A program made the translations under genes and the position numbers. Below are positions 23,171-35,400 of a DNA stretch of 64,000 nt, piece after piece. This DNA is from Siphonodentalium dalli. Its lineage: Eukaryota > Mollusca > Scaphopoda > Gadilida > Siphonodentaliidae. The notes under the pieces are model-generated. The model searched no databases. It was not told where the DNA came from and saw only the letters and a program-made list of their open reading frames with translations. Position 1 is the stretch's first letter. Every line of letters starts with the position of its first letter. The stretch spans positions 129,051,917 to 129,115,916 of the forward strand of contig CP136066.1 in the NCBI GenBank assembly GCA_032622095.1. The letters run 5' to 3'.

Positions 23171-26100
23171 GAACATTTCGGTTTCCGACTGATAACTCCT
23201 GTTTGTATTATTTTATGGCTAATTAAACATATATTTTTTCTATCGATACACACAATATCCACCTTCAATGGCTGATAATTATGTTTCAAACAAACTACCT
23301 AACGTCAAAAAGTGTCGGATAAAGTCGGAAATGAGCCGGAATTTCCATTAAATTTATCGAGATAAGAGCCATGGTTGCTATCCCATTGAGGGAACATTAC
23401 GCTTTACGAAAAATTATGTTTTGAATAGTGGATATCACCATTCAACTGGGAGATGTATAGATTCATCTGAGGGAAGATATGTTCATTTATCAAAACCGCA
23501 TTATCTAGTTTGGGAATACCTTCTGGTTTGGCGATACCATGTACACATGGATGATGAAGTTTGACAAGTAAAATTAACATTGATTTGCTAGAGAACGACT
23601 TGAAATATAGTTACATGTAGTTACAAATAGAATTTCTTCAAATATGCAAAAAGTTCTCTTTCTATTTAGCCACACTCTAATTTATAATTGCCTACCTGCT
23701 AAAATTTTCTTCTATAATCCTATTATGGTTCCATATGCTGATTGGGTGCTGTTCCTTAACTCCTGAGCCATGGTTTCTGCCAGGGTTAAAATGTTTGGTG
23801 TCTGGGTTAAGAACACCAGTTTGGCTGTTATCACTATCTAAAACTAAAAATGGCTGTTGTTTGCAGATGCCTGAGGTATCAAACCCTGCGTTCTACTCAA
23901 ATTTTTACTTAATACTTTCAAGCAAATGTGTTCCGGTTATTGTTTGTATAAGTAATGCATAAAAACAAATGAAACCAACCATACTAAACAAAGAAGTCAA
24001 CATGCAAGAGCTGTCAAGCAACAAAAATATGCTTTAGACCTTCATGTAGTTTCTGTTGAAATGGGTAAATTACATAATTATATAATAAACTTTTAAAGTT
24101 TACTACCTTTAGTTACTGCGTCTTGTAACATAAAAAAAAGTATGGAAGTCTTTTTGGGTTGCAATTTTTACTGTATGTGAATAATTTAATACCGTATGTG
24201 TCTCCAATGTGGGAATTTCGCACATGTTGGGTTGTTCGCAATAAATCGGCCATTCTTTTCTTTTCCACAGTATGGCTGAGTATGGTGTGAATAATATACT
24301 GGCTGACTATGATAGCTGTTGTTCTATCGGATTATGTTTGGAAGATATTTGTGATGAGAAAGATTTTTTTTATATTTTATTTTGATAAAGCAGTGGAAAT
24401 AGAACATAGTAAATTATAAACAACTATAAATAAAACACTGACAGAGCACATCATAAAAATTGAATAACAAGCAACGAATAGCATATATTTCAGCTGTATA
24501 TTTATATAGTTTTTTGTTTTGTTTACAAAAGTTGAAACCTGATGGAAAAAATGTATAAACCAAATTAATATTAATTTAACTTATATATATAGGCCTACAA
24601 CTTAGTTAATTCAAATATATTAGATGCTCCTGTGAATTTTGTGTTTTGAAGTCGTTTTTCATTTCTTTTGCTGTTCAGTTGTCCGGGTTATTTCTTCCAT
24701 TTGTTGATTTGATAACTATTCTGGTTCTTCAGTTGCTTGCACAGTACCCTCTCTCATTGGCTTGACCTGTTTCATAAACTTCTGGAAGTGATCTGAACGA
24801 CTTTGCTGCTTTCCTGCGCCACAACTCTGGATGAACTTGAAATTTTCTAAAATCCATTTAGAGTTTGAAGTTCCGTAAATTTATTTATACTTCTTTGCAG
24901 TTTATTGGTCTCTGAACTATTTTCATCTGATATTCGAATATTGTTACACATTCAGAGTTTATAACACTATTTTCATCGAAAATGTATTTGACGATTAGGT
25001 TTCTTTCTATTAATGGTGCGCCAACCTTATATGTTGTATAAATTATCTGAATTCTTTTCAGTGAGCTGGTCAATGGTTTTAAGAAAACAAAGCGATTGAG
25101 ACCTTGTTGTTTGAGTGGCTGTCAATTGTTGTGAAATGATCATTATGTCAAAGGCTTCATTATATAGGAGTGACTCATTTCTAATGAATAAATTGCATGT
25201 ATTACAGGAGCACTTGAGCACAGATAATCCCAAATGAAGTGCATACATAATGGACATAATGATAACAGTCATAATGCTTCATTTGCCACTAGATGGATAG
25301 ATAAATTTGTGCACGATAATCCTTTACAAAATCAGGAAATTGTTGATAAGACACTCAATATTTCTGTTGTCACTATAGAGATATAAATGATATAGAGAGG
25401 AATTATTCACAGTTCATTGGATTGGAATCCCCCCTCATCATCTGAGTTGATAATATGTAAGAATTTCTTCTTCGTTTTATCAGTTGATTATTTGCTTGGA
25501 ACTGCTTGATTTTTGGAATGTTGTTTTTGTTGTTCAACTTCTACCATTTTTGTGCGTTAGAAATTAGAGTGGAATATAGATCCTCAGTTATTTCTTTATT
25601 ATCATTTTCTTGTCCATGCCCGATTTTGTTGATTAAAATATATTTAATGAATGTATTAATACATAAATATAAGTGATTGGAGGACAAGTTCTGAAAACTT
25701 AGGTGAACTTTTTGTCCAGATTTTTTTACACTCATTGACTGTGTATTTGACAAAGTTTTAGATGACTGTTCAAATCTCACACTTTGTATTTACGTAACTA
25801 AATATAGCCCATCTTGGGGCAGAGCTATCAGAGCTGTAAAAATTGTGTGTGCTCACCAGGGATGTAATTCAAAGGTGTGCCATTATCACTTTTAATTAAC
25901 TGAGAAATCCTTACAAATCATGGCTAAGTGTGTTATAAAAGAAAATCTTATAATCTGATTTAATTCATTCATTAACACAGCATCACACATGCAACGAATC
26001 TATACCACAGAAAAGCAATTAAGGCCAAAATATAATAATTTCTGATTCTCAACCCCGCCTGCCCCGATTTTTAAGCCTCTCATGGAAATATTTTATTTAT

Positions 26101-26713
26101 ACTAAATATTGCCACCGAGTATTTACCTCGACCAACATGTTCAAATCTAGCCAAGATTAAATCGTGTTGTGTATAAAAAAGTCGGACATGAAACTGATAT
26201 CCCATTGGTTCACTCACGCTATCGATCAACTCGAGTCAATGACGAGTGAAGAGTTGGGTTAAATTGTTGTAAACAAACACGCATGGTCTCGATAAAAAAA
26301 CATACAGTTAGTAAAAACAGATTTCATGAATTTGTCATTCTAAGAATTGAATTGGCCGGCGAACATACCATAAAAGATTGGTATGGGTGCACACTCGAAG
26401 AAACAGATTATCATCAATATATAGCATCGATTCGCGGGAGGTGAGCTGGACAATGCTCGCCAATATGCCGCCCCAATTTTGAGCAAGTGCGGTTATTCCC
26501 ACATATTAAAATCAGAAGTTTTGACTAAGACTATTTTATGATACCATTCATATACATAAAGCAGAGGTACAAATAATTGCCCTTTCCTAATGTTGCCATA
26601 CGTGACATAATATATATGATTCAACTAGCATTGAACAGTAATCAACCAATATATCTGCCCTTATTTCGCCTTCAAAAATATCCATACTGTTAAAAAATAA
26701 AAAATAATAAAAT
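23171..26713. other. AT-rich intronic sequence
   Basis: I see no convincing exon or element in this 3.5 kb. A short frame after an acceptor-like TTTTCCACAG near 24270 (37 codons from ATGGCTGAG) is the most exon-like item, but there is no supporting donor or homology. Confidence 0.4.
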
Positions 26714-26733
26714 CCCCCCCCCCCCCCCCCCCC
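26714..26733 (+). repeat. Poly-C tract, 20 bases
   Basis: Twenty consecutive C. Length is likely polymorphic and assembly-sensitive. Confidence 0.95.
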
Positions 26734-27066
26734 TGCCCCACTTTTGAAAAACAAGCGGATGAAAATTTAGCAATTTACTTATTTTGGCCTAAATGGTCAA
26801 TTTATTGCTGAACAACCCCACATGTATGTAATTCAAGCCACATGCAGTAAATAACCCACATCTGGTAAAAAAGTGCTAACGCTCTCTTCTGAATTATCTT
26901 GCGCTGATAAATTATCAGAATGTTGAAGGTGACCACAGATTTTAGGTGAAAGTTACTTTAGATATTGGATCCATTGATAGTGTAATTGATCTACAGAGAC
27001 TGCTTTCATCTGCTCAGCACTACTGAAAGAGAATGGTACAGGAATATTTGTTAATTTGTGTCTTAG

Positions 27067-27255
27067 GACTATAGCCGGCATGGTCGTAGAGGACATAATA
27101 TAGATTCTGGCAAACATCATAACAGCCAGCGATCACCAAGCTCCCGAAATCATAGCTGGTATGAAAAGGGAGTTGACAGACTACAAGGAAACCAAGGCAG
27201 TCGGGAGCGGAGTTACAACAGCATGGAGCAGACATTTGATAGCCCTCACTACCAT
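27067..27255 (+). CDS. Probable ADAM10 cytoplasmic-tail exon (cassette or alternative last exon)
   Basis: The acceptor is TTTGTTAATTTGTGTCTTAG|GAC. The consensus donor CAT|GTGAGT at 27256 gives a 189-bp exon of 63 codons, phase 0 at both ends, so it drops in frame between the exons at 19869-20048 and 50324-50446. If the donor is not used, the frame stays open to TAA at 27286-27288 (73 codons) and gives an alternative C-terminus. The peptide is rich in Ser, Arg, His, Asn and Gln (DYSRHGRRGHN.., QRSPSSRNHSW.., GSRERSYNSME..), hydrophilic and probably disordered, as expected for a cytoplasmic tail. It is not recognised by homology; the call rests on splice signals, phase and composition against AT-rich surroundings. 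Confidence 0.6.
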
Positions 27256-27288
27256 GTGAGTGACAGCCAGAGAACAAACAGTTGCTAA

Positions 27289-28045
27289 TAATTGTAGATA
27301 ATAACTGGTAGTGCTTTTCATCATATAATATTTCATCTTCTCATAAACAGACAATAATACAGACCTAGTTTCCTATCCCTCCAGGAGCTTGCAGATTTCA
27401 GTTGTTACAAATGTTCATAGAGATGATAGTGCCATCTATCATTGTCTAGTAGGATAATCACTACTCTCTTCCTTATTTAAATAAGGATTATTATATGTGA
27501 ACTAATTGTGAAGTTTATTACACAAAGATAAAATACTGTTCATACCCATAATTTATTATGTTATGCTTATTTAACTATACTAGTGATATACTCCTACATA
27601 TATATAGCGTGTGTTATGCACTCATCCTCTTCAGCATCTATAACATCTGAAACTCTGGGCTGCCACATACTCAACAATCTCCATCTCACTTTGTTCTTAA
27701 ATTGTTTTTGTTTTTGTTTTTTTATTATACAATTCTACCAATTAGAAATTCCATCAAACAACACATTCTCCTTTATATAATATAATCTTACCCTCAATTT
27801 AGTAATTTCTAACAAACCTACCACATGGCACTATAGTCTGTATAGTTAAAATCAACAAATACAACAAAGTTGTAAAATGTTTGTTTGTAGACAATTCTTA
27901 TTGTTGTTTTAAGAAAAAAATAATTCTAATAATTAATAATGTGCTCCTGTTTAGCAATCAAGTTGCATGGTAAAAGGGCCAAGTGGTAATAAAGTGTGCC
28001 CTTTGCCATTCCAAATCCATGCAACCAAATCCTACTATGTTTATT
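27289..28045. other. AT-rich intronic sequence
   Basis: No gene seen. AATAAA at 27988-27993 could serve as a poly(A) signal if the 27067 exon is used as a terminal exon, but that is speculative. Confidence 0.35.
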
Positions 28046-28305
28046 GTCCCCCGAAAAATTAATTTTGGCGGGGACTATAGAAACGGGGTCCGTCCGTCCG
28101 TTCGTCCGTCCGTTCATCCGTCCGTCACACTTTTGAGTACCTTCATGGTGTAATCATCTCCTCCTACAGATTTCATCCCAGAGATTTGAAACTTCAGAAT
28201 ATTGTTGCCCATATATTGAAGATGTGCAACATGTATATAGATGACGGAATTTTTTTTTTTACGGAGTTATTAACCCTTTTCGACTTAGAATATTTCAACA
28301 TTTTT

Positions 28306-30002
28306 AGCTCAACTTTACTTTGTAAAGTTTGAGCTATTGCCATGGCTTTGTCGTCCGTGTGTGCGTAAGGCGTCAACAATAGAGGCTACAGGTCGTACCT
28401 TTGATCGGATCATTATGAAATTTGTCATAGCTGTTGACATCAACATTTGTACCGGAATGATTCATTTTGGGGTCATTCGGAAAAAAAACATGGCCGCCAG
28501 CGGCCATCTTAGATTTCAAAATTCAATCCATTAGCACGGGCTACAGGCCGTACTGTTCGTCTGATCATCATGAAATTTGTCATGGATGTTAATATTGACA
28601 TGTAGATGGGAACGAGTAATTTTGGGGTCATTCGGCCAAAAAACATGGCCGCCAGCAGCCATCTTGGATTTTACTCTTTGTATGACTAAATCCTTTAGCA
28701 CGGGCTACAGGTCGTACCTTTAGTCTGATAATCATGAAATTTGTCATGGCTGTTGAAATTGGAATGTAGATGGGAACGAGTCATTTTGACCATGGATTTG
28801 GATTTGTCAAGAATGTTAATAATCACATGTAGATGGGAACGAGTCATTTTGGGGTCATTTGGCCAAAAAACATGGCCGCCAGCAGCCATCTTGGATTTTA
28901 CTCTTTGTATGACTAAATCCTTTAGCACGGGCTACAGTTCGCACCTTTACCGGTAGTCTGATCATCATAAAATTTGTCATGGCTGTTGATATTGGAATGT
29001 ACATGGGAACGAGTCATTTTGGGTTCATTCGGACAAAAAACATGGCCGCCAGCAGCCATCTTGGATTTCAAAATTTAATCCATTAGCACGGGCCACAGGT
29101 CGTACTGTTTGTCTGATCATCATGAAATTTGTCATGGATGTTAATATTGACATGTAGATGGGAACGAGTCATTTTGGGGTCATTTGGCTCAAAAACATGG
29201 CCACCAGCAGCCATCTTGGATTTTACTCTTTGTATGACTAAATCCTTTAGCACGGGCTACAGGTCGTACCTTTAGTCTGATCATCATAAAATTTGTCAAG
29301 AATGTTAACAATGACATGTAGATGGGAACGAGTCATTTTGGGGTCATTCGGCCAAAAAACATGGCCTCCAGCAGCCATCTTGGATTTTACTCTTTGTATG
29401 ACTAAATCCTTTAGCACGGGCTACAGGTCCTACTTTTAATCTGATCATCATAAAATTTGTCAAGAATGTTAATAATCACATGTAGATGGGAACGAGTCAT
29501 TTTGGGGTCATTGGGACAAAAAACATGGCCGCCAGCAGCCATCTTGGATTTCAAAATTTAATCCATTAGCACGGGCCACAGGTCGTACTGTTTGTCTGAT
29601 CATCATGAAATTTGTCATGGATGTTAATATTGACATGTAGATGGGAACGAGTCATTTTGGGGGTCATTTGGCTCAAAAACATGGCCACCAGCAGCCATCT
29701 TGGATTTTACTCTTTGTATGACTAAATCCTTTAGCACGGGCCACAGGTCGTACCTTGAGTCTGATCGTCATAAAGTTTGTCATTGATGTTAACGATGACA
29801 TGTAGATGGGAACGACTCATTTTGGGGTCATTCGGCCGAAAACATGGCCGCCAGCAGCCATCTTGGATTTCACTTTTCTCTTCATGTTTATAAACTAGTA
29901 TTAGACATTCAACTTTCCACATTCCTAATCGCTCCATTGACTGTAATATATTAAATTATTCCCTTTCCAAGTTGAGCTACAGTGTCATTGACACTTTCAT
30001 TT
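28306..30002 (+). mobile_element. Hairpin-ended repeat element, family E, copy E2 (complete)
   Basis: The head is a 30-base hairpin (AGCTCAACTTTAC, loop TTT, GTAAAGTTTGAGCT). The body has about nine modules with CACGGGCTACAGGTCGTACC, TCATCATGAAATTTGTCATG, ACATGTAGATGGGAACGAGT, CATTTTGGGGTCATTCGG and CATGGCCGCCAGCAGCCATC. The tail at 29971-30002 is GTTGAGCTAC, then palindrome AGTGTCATTGACACT, then TTCATTT. It lies inside the T run of CAACATTTTT..TATAATTTTCTG; the uninterrupted site is seen at 30183-30205. The short frames over it are repeat by-products. Confidence 0.7.
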
Positions 30003-30577
30003 ATAATTTTCTGTATGAGGGTACCTTCATGGTGTAATCAACTACTCCTACAGTTTTCATCCTAGAGATTTGTAACTTCAAAATATTGTTGCCCATATAT
30101 TGAAGATGTGCAACATCTATATAGATGACGGAAAAATTATTTTTTGACGGAGTTATTAACCCTTTTTGACTTAGAAAATTTCAACATTTTTTTATAATTT
30201 TCTGTATGAGGTGCCTTCGTGGTGTAATCAACTCCTCCTACAGTTTTGATTGTAGATATTTGAAACTTCAGAGTATTGTTACCCACATATTGGAGATGTG
30301 CCACATGTATACAGATGACGGAATTTTTTATTTTTTTACGGAGTTATTAACCCTCTTCAAATTAGAAAATTTCAACATTTTTTTTAATTTCTTCAACAAA
30401 GCGGAATCGACTTGTAGTCTGGCTGTTGAAGGGTTGAACCCGGAAAAAATTTGAATTTGGTGTCATTCGAAGCAGAATAGCCCCCTGGTGAACATATCCA
30501 AAATCCGCTAAAATTCGCTTTGGGGAATTTTTTTTATTCAAGATGGCGTCCAACATGGCCGCTTGAAAGTTGAAATT

Positions 30578-31610
30578 TTTATGTGTACCCATACCATAGT
30601 ATGGTACACATAGTGTCAACGTCCGGATTGACCACTCGTCGTTCGTCCGTCCGTCTGTCCGTCCGTCTGTCCGTCCGTCTGTCCGTCCGTAGACACTTTA
30701 CGTGTAATGCGATAACTCAAACATTTTTTACCTGATCAAAACCAAAATTTGTATATGGGGTTTTCAGCCCAAAATACAGATCGAGTTCGAATATGGGTTT
30801 GATCCGACTTTTTTTTACAGAGTTGTGGCCCTTTTTTTACTTAGAATTCACACATTCTGCCATAACTCAAACATTTTTTATCTGATCGGAACCAAATTTG
30901 GTATGTGAATTTCTCGGCCCAAAATACAGATCGAGTTCGAATATGGGTTTGATCCGACTTTTTTTTACAGAGTTGTGGCCCTTTTTTTACTTAGAATTCA
31001 CACATTCTGCCATAACTCAAACATTTTTTATCTGATCGGAACCAAATTTGGTATGTGAGTTTCTCGGCCCAAAATACAGATCGAGTTCGAATATGGGTTT
31101 GATCCGACTTTTTTTTACGGAGTTATGGCCCTTTTTCGACTTAGAATTCATGAATTCTGCCATAACTCAAATATTTTTTATCTGATCGGAACCAAATTTG
31201 GTATGTGAGTTTCTCGGCCCAAAATACAGATTGAGTTCGAATATGGGTTTGATCCGAGTTTTTTTTACGGAGTTATGGCCCTTTTTCGAATTAGAATTAA
31301 TTAATTCTGCCATAACTCTAACATTTTTTATCTGATTGGAACCAAATTTGGTGTATGAGGTTCTCAGACCAACATACAGATTGAGTTCGAATATGGGTTT
31401 GATCGGATTTTTAATGGAGTTATGGTTCTTTGACATATAATTCACACATACATGTACTTCGATAAATCAACCATTTTTCATCTGATAGGAACCAAATTTG
31501 GTATGTGAGTTTCTCAACTCAAAATACAGAACGAGTTTGAATATGGGTTTGATCCAATTTGTTATACCAGAGATATGGCCATTTTTAAACTAAGAATTAT
31601 CCAAATTATA
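30578..31610 (+). repeat. (CCGT)n-headed array of 150-bp units
   Basis: A hairpin head (GTGTACCCATACC..GTATGGTACAC, about 30583-30612), a (CCGT)n/(CTGT) tract at 30640-30690, then six units whose AAAATACAGA-type word recurs at 30771, 30921, 31071, 31221, 31371 and 31521, an exact 150-bp period. The units share GAACCAAATTTGGTATGTGA and GAATATGGGTTTGATCCGA. Units 2-4 are the most alike. The 3' end is not defined. It is nested in the left arm region of the 30415-37886 transposon. Confidence 0.85.
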
Positions 31611-32489
31611 ACCCAAGTAACTTACAATTAATGAATACCTGCTTCTCTGTGAGCAAGATAAAAGACAATATAGTTTATTGCTTTGAGAGTTATTTATAGC
31701 CCTCATATGTTAGCTCTGTATAAGACACAGATAAGTGAATTATTGGATAAATTGATTTAGCTATCTTTTTAACCACAACTTAGCCATGTGAATTTATTTA
31801 ACTAGACCAATGGAGCTCTCTAAGTCCTTGGATGATGGGACTACATTGGATCAAACAGGGCAGAGATAGGTGATTTAACCCCTTTTACCCATTCCATGTC
31901 TTTTAACCTTTTCAATTAAATAAATAATTATATTATTTTGATATCTCATATGGCAATTTGCAACAACATGAATAGAACTGCTTACACTATGATAGTGGTG
32001 ACAGGCTCTAGAGTTTAGATGTTATATTAACCCTTCTATATTGACTCATACATTCCAATAATTTGTGTTATTACTGGTTATTATGTACATTTGTCATATA
32101 CTACTTTAGATCATAACAGTATACTCTATAATTCAACATTAAACGATTATGATTCTGATCATAACAATTTATTATCGCCAAGGGATGGGTTAAACATCTG
32201 CCGATCGTGATCGGCCTCTCGTTTAGAATTCTATTGTTTGACACACATACTAAAACTATTAACCCGTGTTATAACCAACATTTCTTTTGTAGTCTATATA
32301 ATATATTTCCAGGGCAAACTATGTTGTTTCCGAGTAAAAGACCTAAACATGGCGGCCAAAATGTCAGTCAAAACTGGGAAATAATATTTTCCCACTAACT
32401 TTCCATATTATGAATCTATTGACTTTGAATCTCCCACCGAACGAAATATAAATCTATTGAGGGGTTCAGATTGCTTTCTAGTGATAAAT
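31611..32489. other. AT-rich stretch 3' of the nuclease-CXC gene
   Basis: No gene or repeat recognised. It is the presumed 3' untranslated or left-arm region of the 30415-37886 transposon. Confidence 0.4.
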
Positions 32490-35400
32490 TCAATCCAGTT
32501 CCTGATCAACAACCGTTTGCTCAAAATTCGTGCAAATCTCCCCACGACAATCCCCACAGGCAGTGACACACTTAAGTCCATTTTTCCGACAGGAACATTG
32601 ATTTGTGCCACAAGGATTTCTTGACAACATTTTACAATTGCATTGAATGAATTTAAGAAGATTTTCTGGTGATGGTTCTAGGTCAGTCATTGTTGGGATA
32701 AGTATTGACCCCTGCAGTTGCCATCCCCAATGTCTTGGTTCTAGATTTATTTCCCCGAGATATGCCCAGATTAATATCTGTTAAAGTGAACCCTAAGACT
32801 ATGGAAATAGGCTGCCCTCTCTGTAGGTGGCAATTTCTGAGGTTCGATAGCAGACCCGCTGGAGGAAATCATGGTCATGAACTTCGCATATCTTAGATGG
32901 GCGAGGGACTCTCCGTCCTTGTCTGAATACATTTTAACGAAAATCTTCGAACCTGCCTCGCCTACCTGTTGGGCTGACGCAGCCCGATTGATGATTTCTA
33001 TCGAAAGATGTTGCAATTGAGCAGACGATTCTAATCGTTTTACAAGCCTGTCTTTCCCTGTCCAAATATCGCCGATGTTGTGTCACACCCACCCCTAGCA
33101 TGCAAGAAAAGAATATGTTTAGTGACCAAATCACCGGCTTTGTGCACGATATCAGCAACATTCCACACCCCACCGCTTTTGTGTGACTTTCGCATCTCAG
33201 ACTTGAAATATATATTTGATAATGAGCCTTTCCAGTGATGTAGGAGTAAAACTAGAACATCTGTGTCATCGGCAACAACAACTACCTATGATTTTGATGC
33301 TGATTCTATGGCAACTGAAACAATCATTGTGTCTTCGTCAGATGTACTGTTATGGACTGTGTGATGAGCATCCCGCAGCGCCTTGCTGAGTAGATGTATA
33401 AACTGCTGCTTGTTCGTTTCGTTCGAAAGAAACACTTCTTGATTGTTGTGAACCTGCATAATATCGGTCAGATGGACATCAGCACATGTTTTGCCCACTC
33501 TTCGCTAGTGTTCATGATCCTTAATCGATGGTCCTTGCCCATAGCCATCGAAAACTATTGAGCAAGCACCATACTTGTTCTTAACATATCTTACATAATG
33601 TTCAACCACTTGTTTGTAGTTGCATTTCTTTGACCATTCAACTCGGTGGAGGAGAGCGCCACCATCGATGACAATAACTGCTTCCTTAGGCGATTGTATT
33701 ACCTCGACACCTTCAGTCAATGCATTTGCCAATTGTGCCTTGGTTGGTTTTCGTAGAGTATGTTCCTTGAACAGAGATGTTGTTACCACTGTCAGTTCAT
33801 ATTTGAAGTATTTGTCGATGTCTTCTTTTCGTTGAGCAATAGCTATTAGTCGTGAGAACAAAACAGTAGGATTAATATCGACTCGGTTGTTTTCGATCTT
33901 AACTCCAGGTGTTAAATAACTGAGCGTCCGAACCTGCTCTTTTCTCCTTATAGACGCATCGGCAACATAGACGTTATCTAACTTCTCTTGAATTTGTGAG
34001 CCAACCAACTCTCGTCGCAATTAATTTTGTCATCTGGACCTGCAATCAAACCAGATGAAAGGGAAATGAGCCGTGAGCGTGAGCGCATGCCCATCGAACC
34101 ATTCCTGGATACTGCATAAATCAGATTCGTCACGTCTGCCCCTAGATATGCTAAGGTCAACATGTTGTTCACTGGTCTTGTGTTTTGTGTTCGTCAAGTC
34201 TGTCATCGTGCCGTGTATTTGGGCACACCTGTGCATGCTATAAACCCATTGCTGGCGTACCGACTCAGTTATTCCCCTTCCTCGCGTAAGGCCACCCCGA
34301 TATTTGATGGAACGCATCAAGACTTGCTCAATAACTAGGTCACTTGACAGTCCTGCCCAAAACCTACTGCTTCTTCGAATAGTATGAACACCATCCTCTA
34401 TAAAACATTTGTATAACCACAGATATTTCTTGGGTAAGTCAAGCATCATTTGCAAATACAAGCGACAGCTCTTCGCATGGTGCACGTGCCCAGTGGCGGC
34501 AAACACATTCAACATTTTTCCAACAACTACTAAATGGAGATTCCAATCTCCTGTTCTCTCAGCTCGAATAAAATCTTTCAACATTTCTATATACTCCATA
34601 TACTGTAACCAAAGTTTGGATGTTCTAGATTTCTCGCCAATGTATGTCTTGTAATATAACATAAGTTTGAGCAGTTCTATTGAATCGGAAACAGCCGAAA
34701 CTTGAATGGTCCCATCAAACACTTTTTTCATACAGCTCATTTATCGCTTTCACTTCAGCCTGACTAAGCTTCTCCCCTTCGAAACTGGCAGTACCAGTTG
34801 AAGTGATTCTTTCGATTGCCGATTCTTCGACATTTGATGTCGATGGTACTTCGATATTTAACGTTGGAGGTACTCCAACATTTGATTTTGCAGATAATTC
34901 GGTATCTGATGTCGCGTTGACCCCGCATCATCGGCTGTCGACTTGGAAATTTCATTTGAATCCTCAGAGATCAATTCACCCAACAGCTTGTTCGTAAGGG
35001 CTCCGTCCACAAGGAAATGACCTCTGAGTGCTCATGAGAATGCCTTCCCGGAAAGCATTGTGGCAACTACGTTTGAGCCATAAGCGTTTTCAAGAGCCTC
35101 ATCTAACTCCGACCCATTCATCATGGTACCAATGCTACCCATGAAACTCATCATCAGATGGAAGCCGCCGAGTCTACAAAGTGACTTGGCTTCAATTATC
35201 TCAATCACTTTGAGCCAAAGTGGCTGGTCAAACGTCAAGCATTGAGTCACAATTCCCAACTGTGTCGCATGATTCTGAATATACATCAAAGTAGAAAATA
35301 AACAAGACTCATCTGATGGGTTGAGGTCTATTATCGGTAGAAAAAGAACTTCTGACTTGGCTGAAGGTTCTGAGCGATTTGAAGAAAAGATGTGTTCCAT

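Noticed and set aside
24266-24384. Possible exon after TTTTCCACAG (37 codons starting MAEYGVNN)
   Set aside because: Only one splice signal, no homology, and embedded in AT-rich intron.
32341-32360. ATGGCGGCC-type start context before the nuclease gene
   Set aside because: It lies on the wrong strand and end relative to the gene, and no open frame follows.
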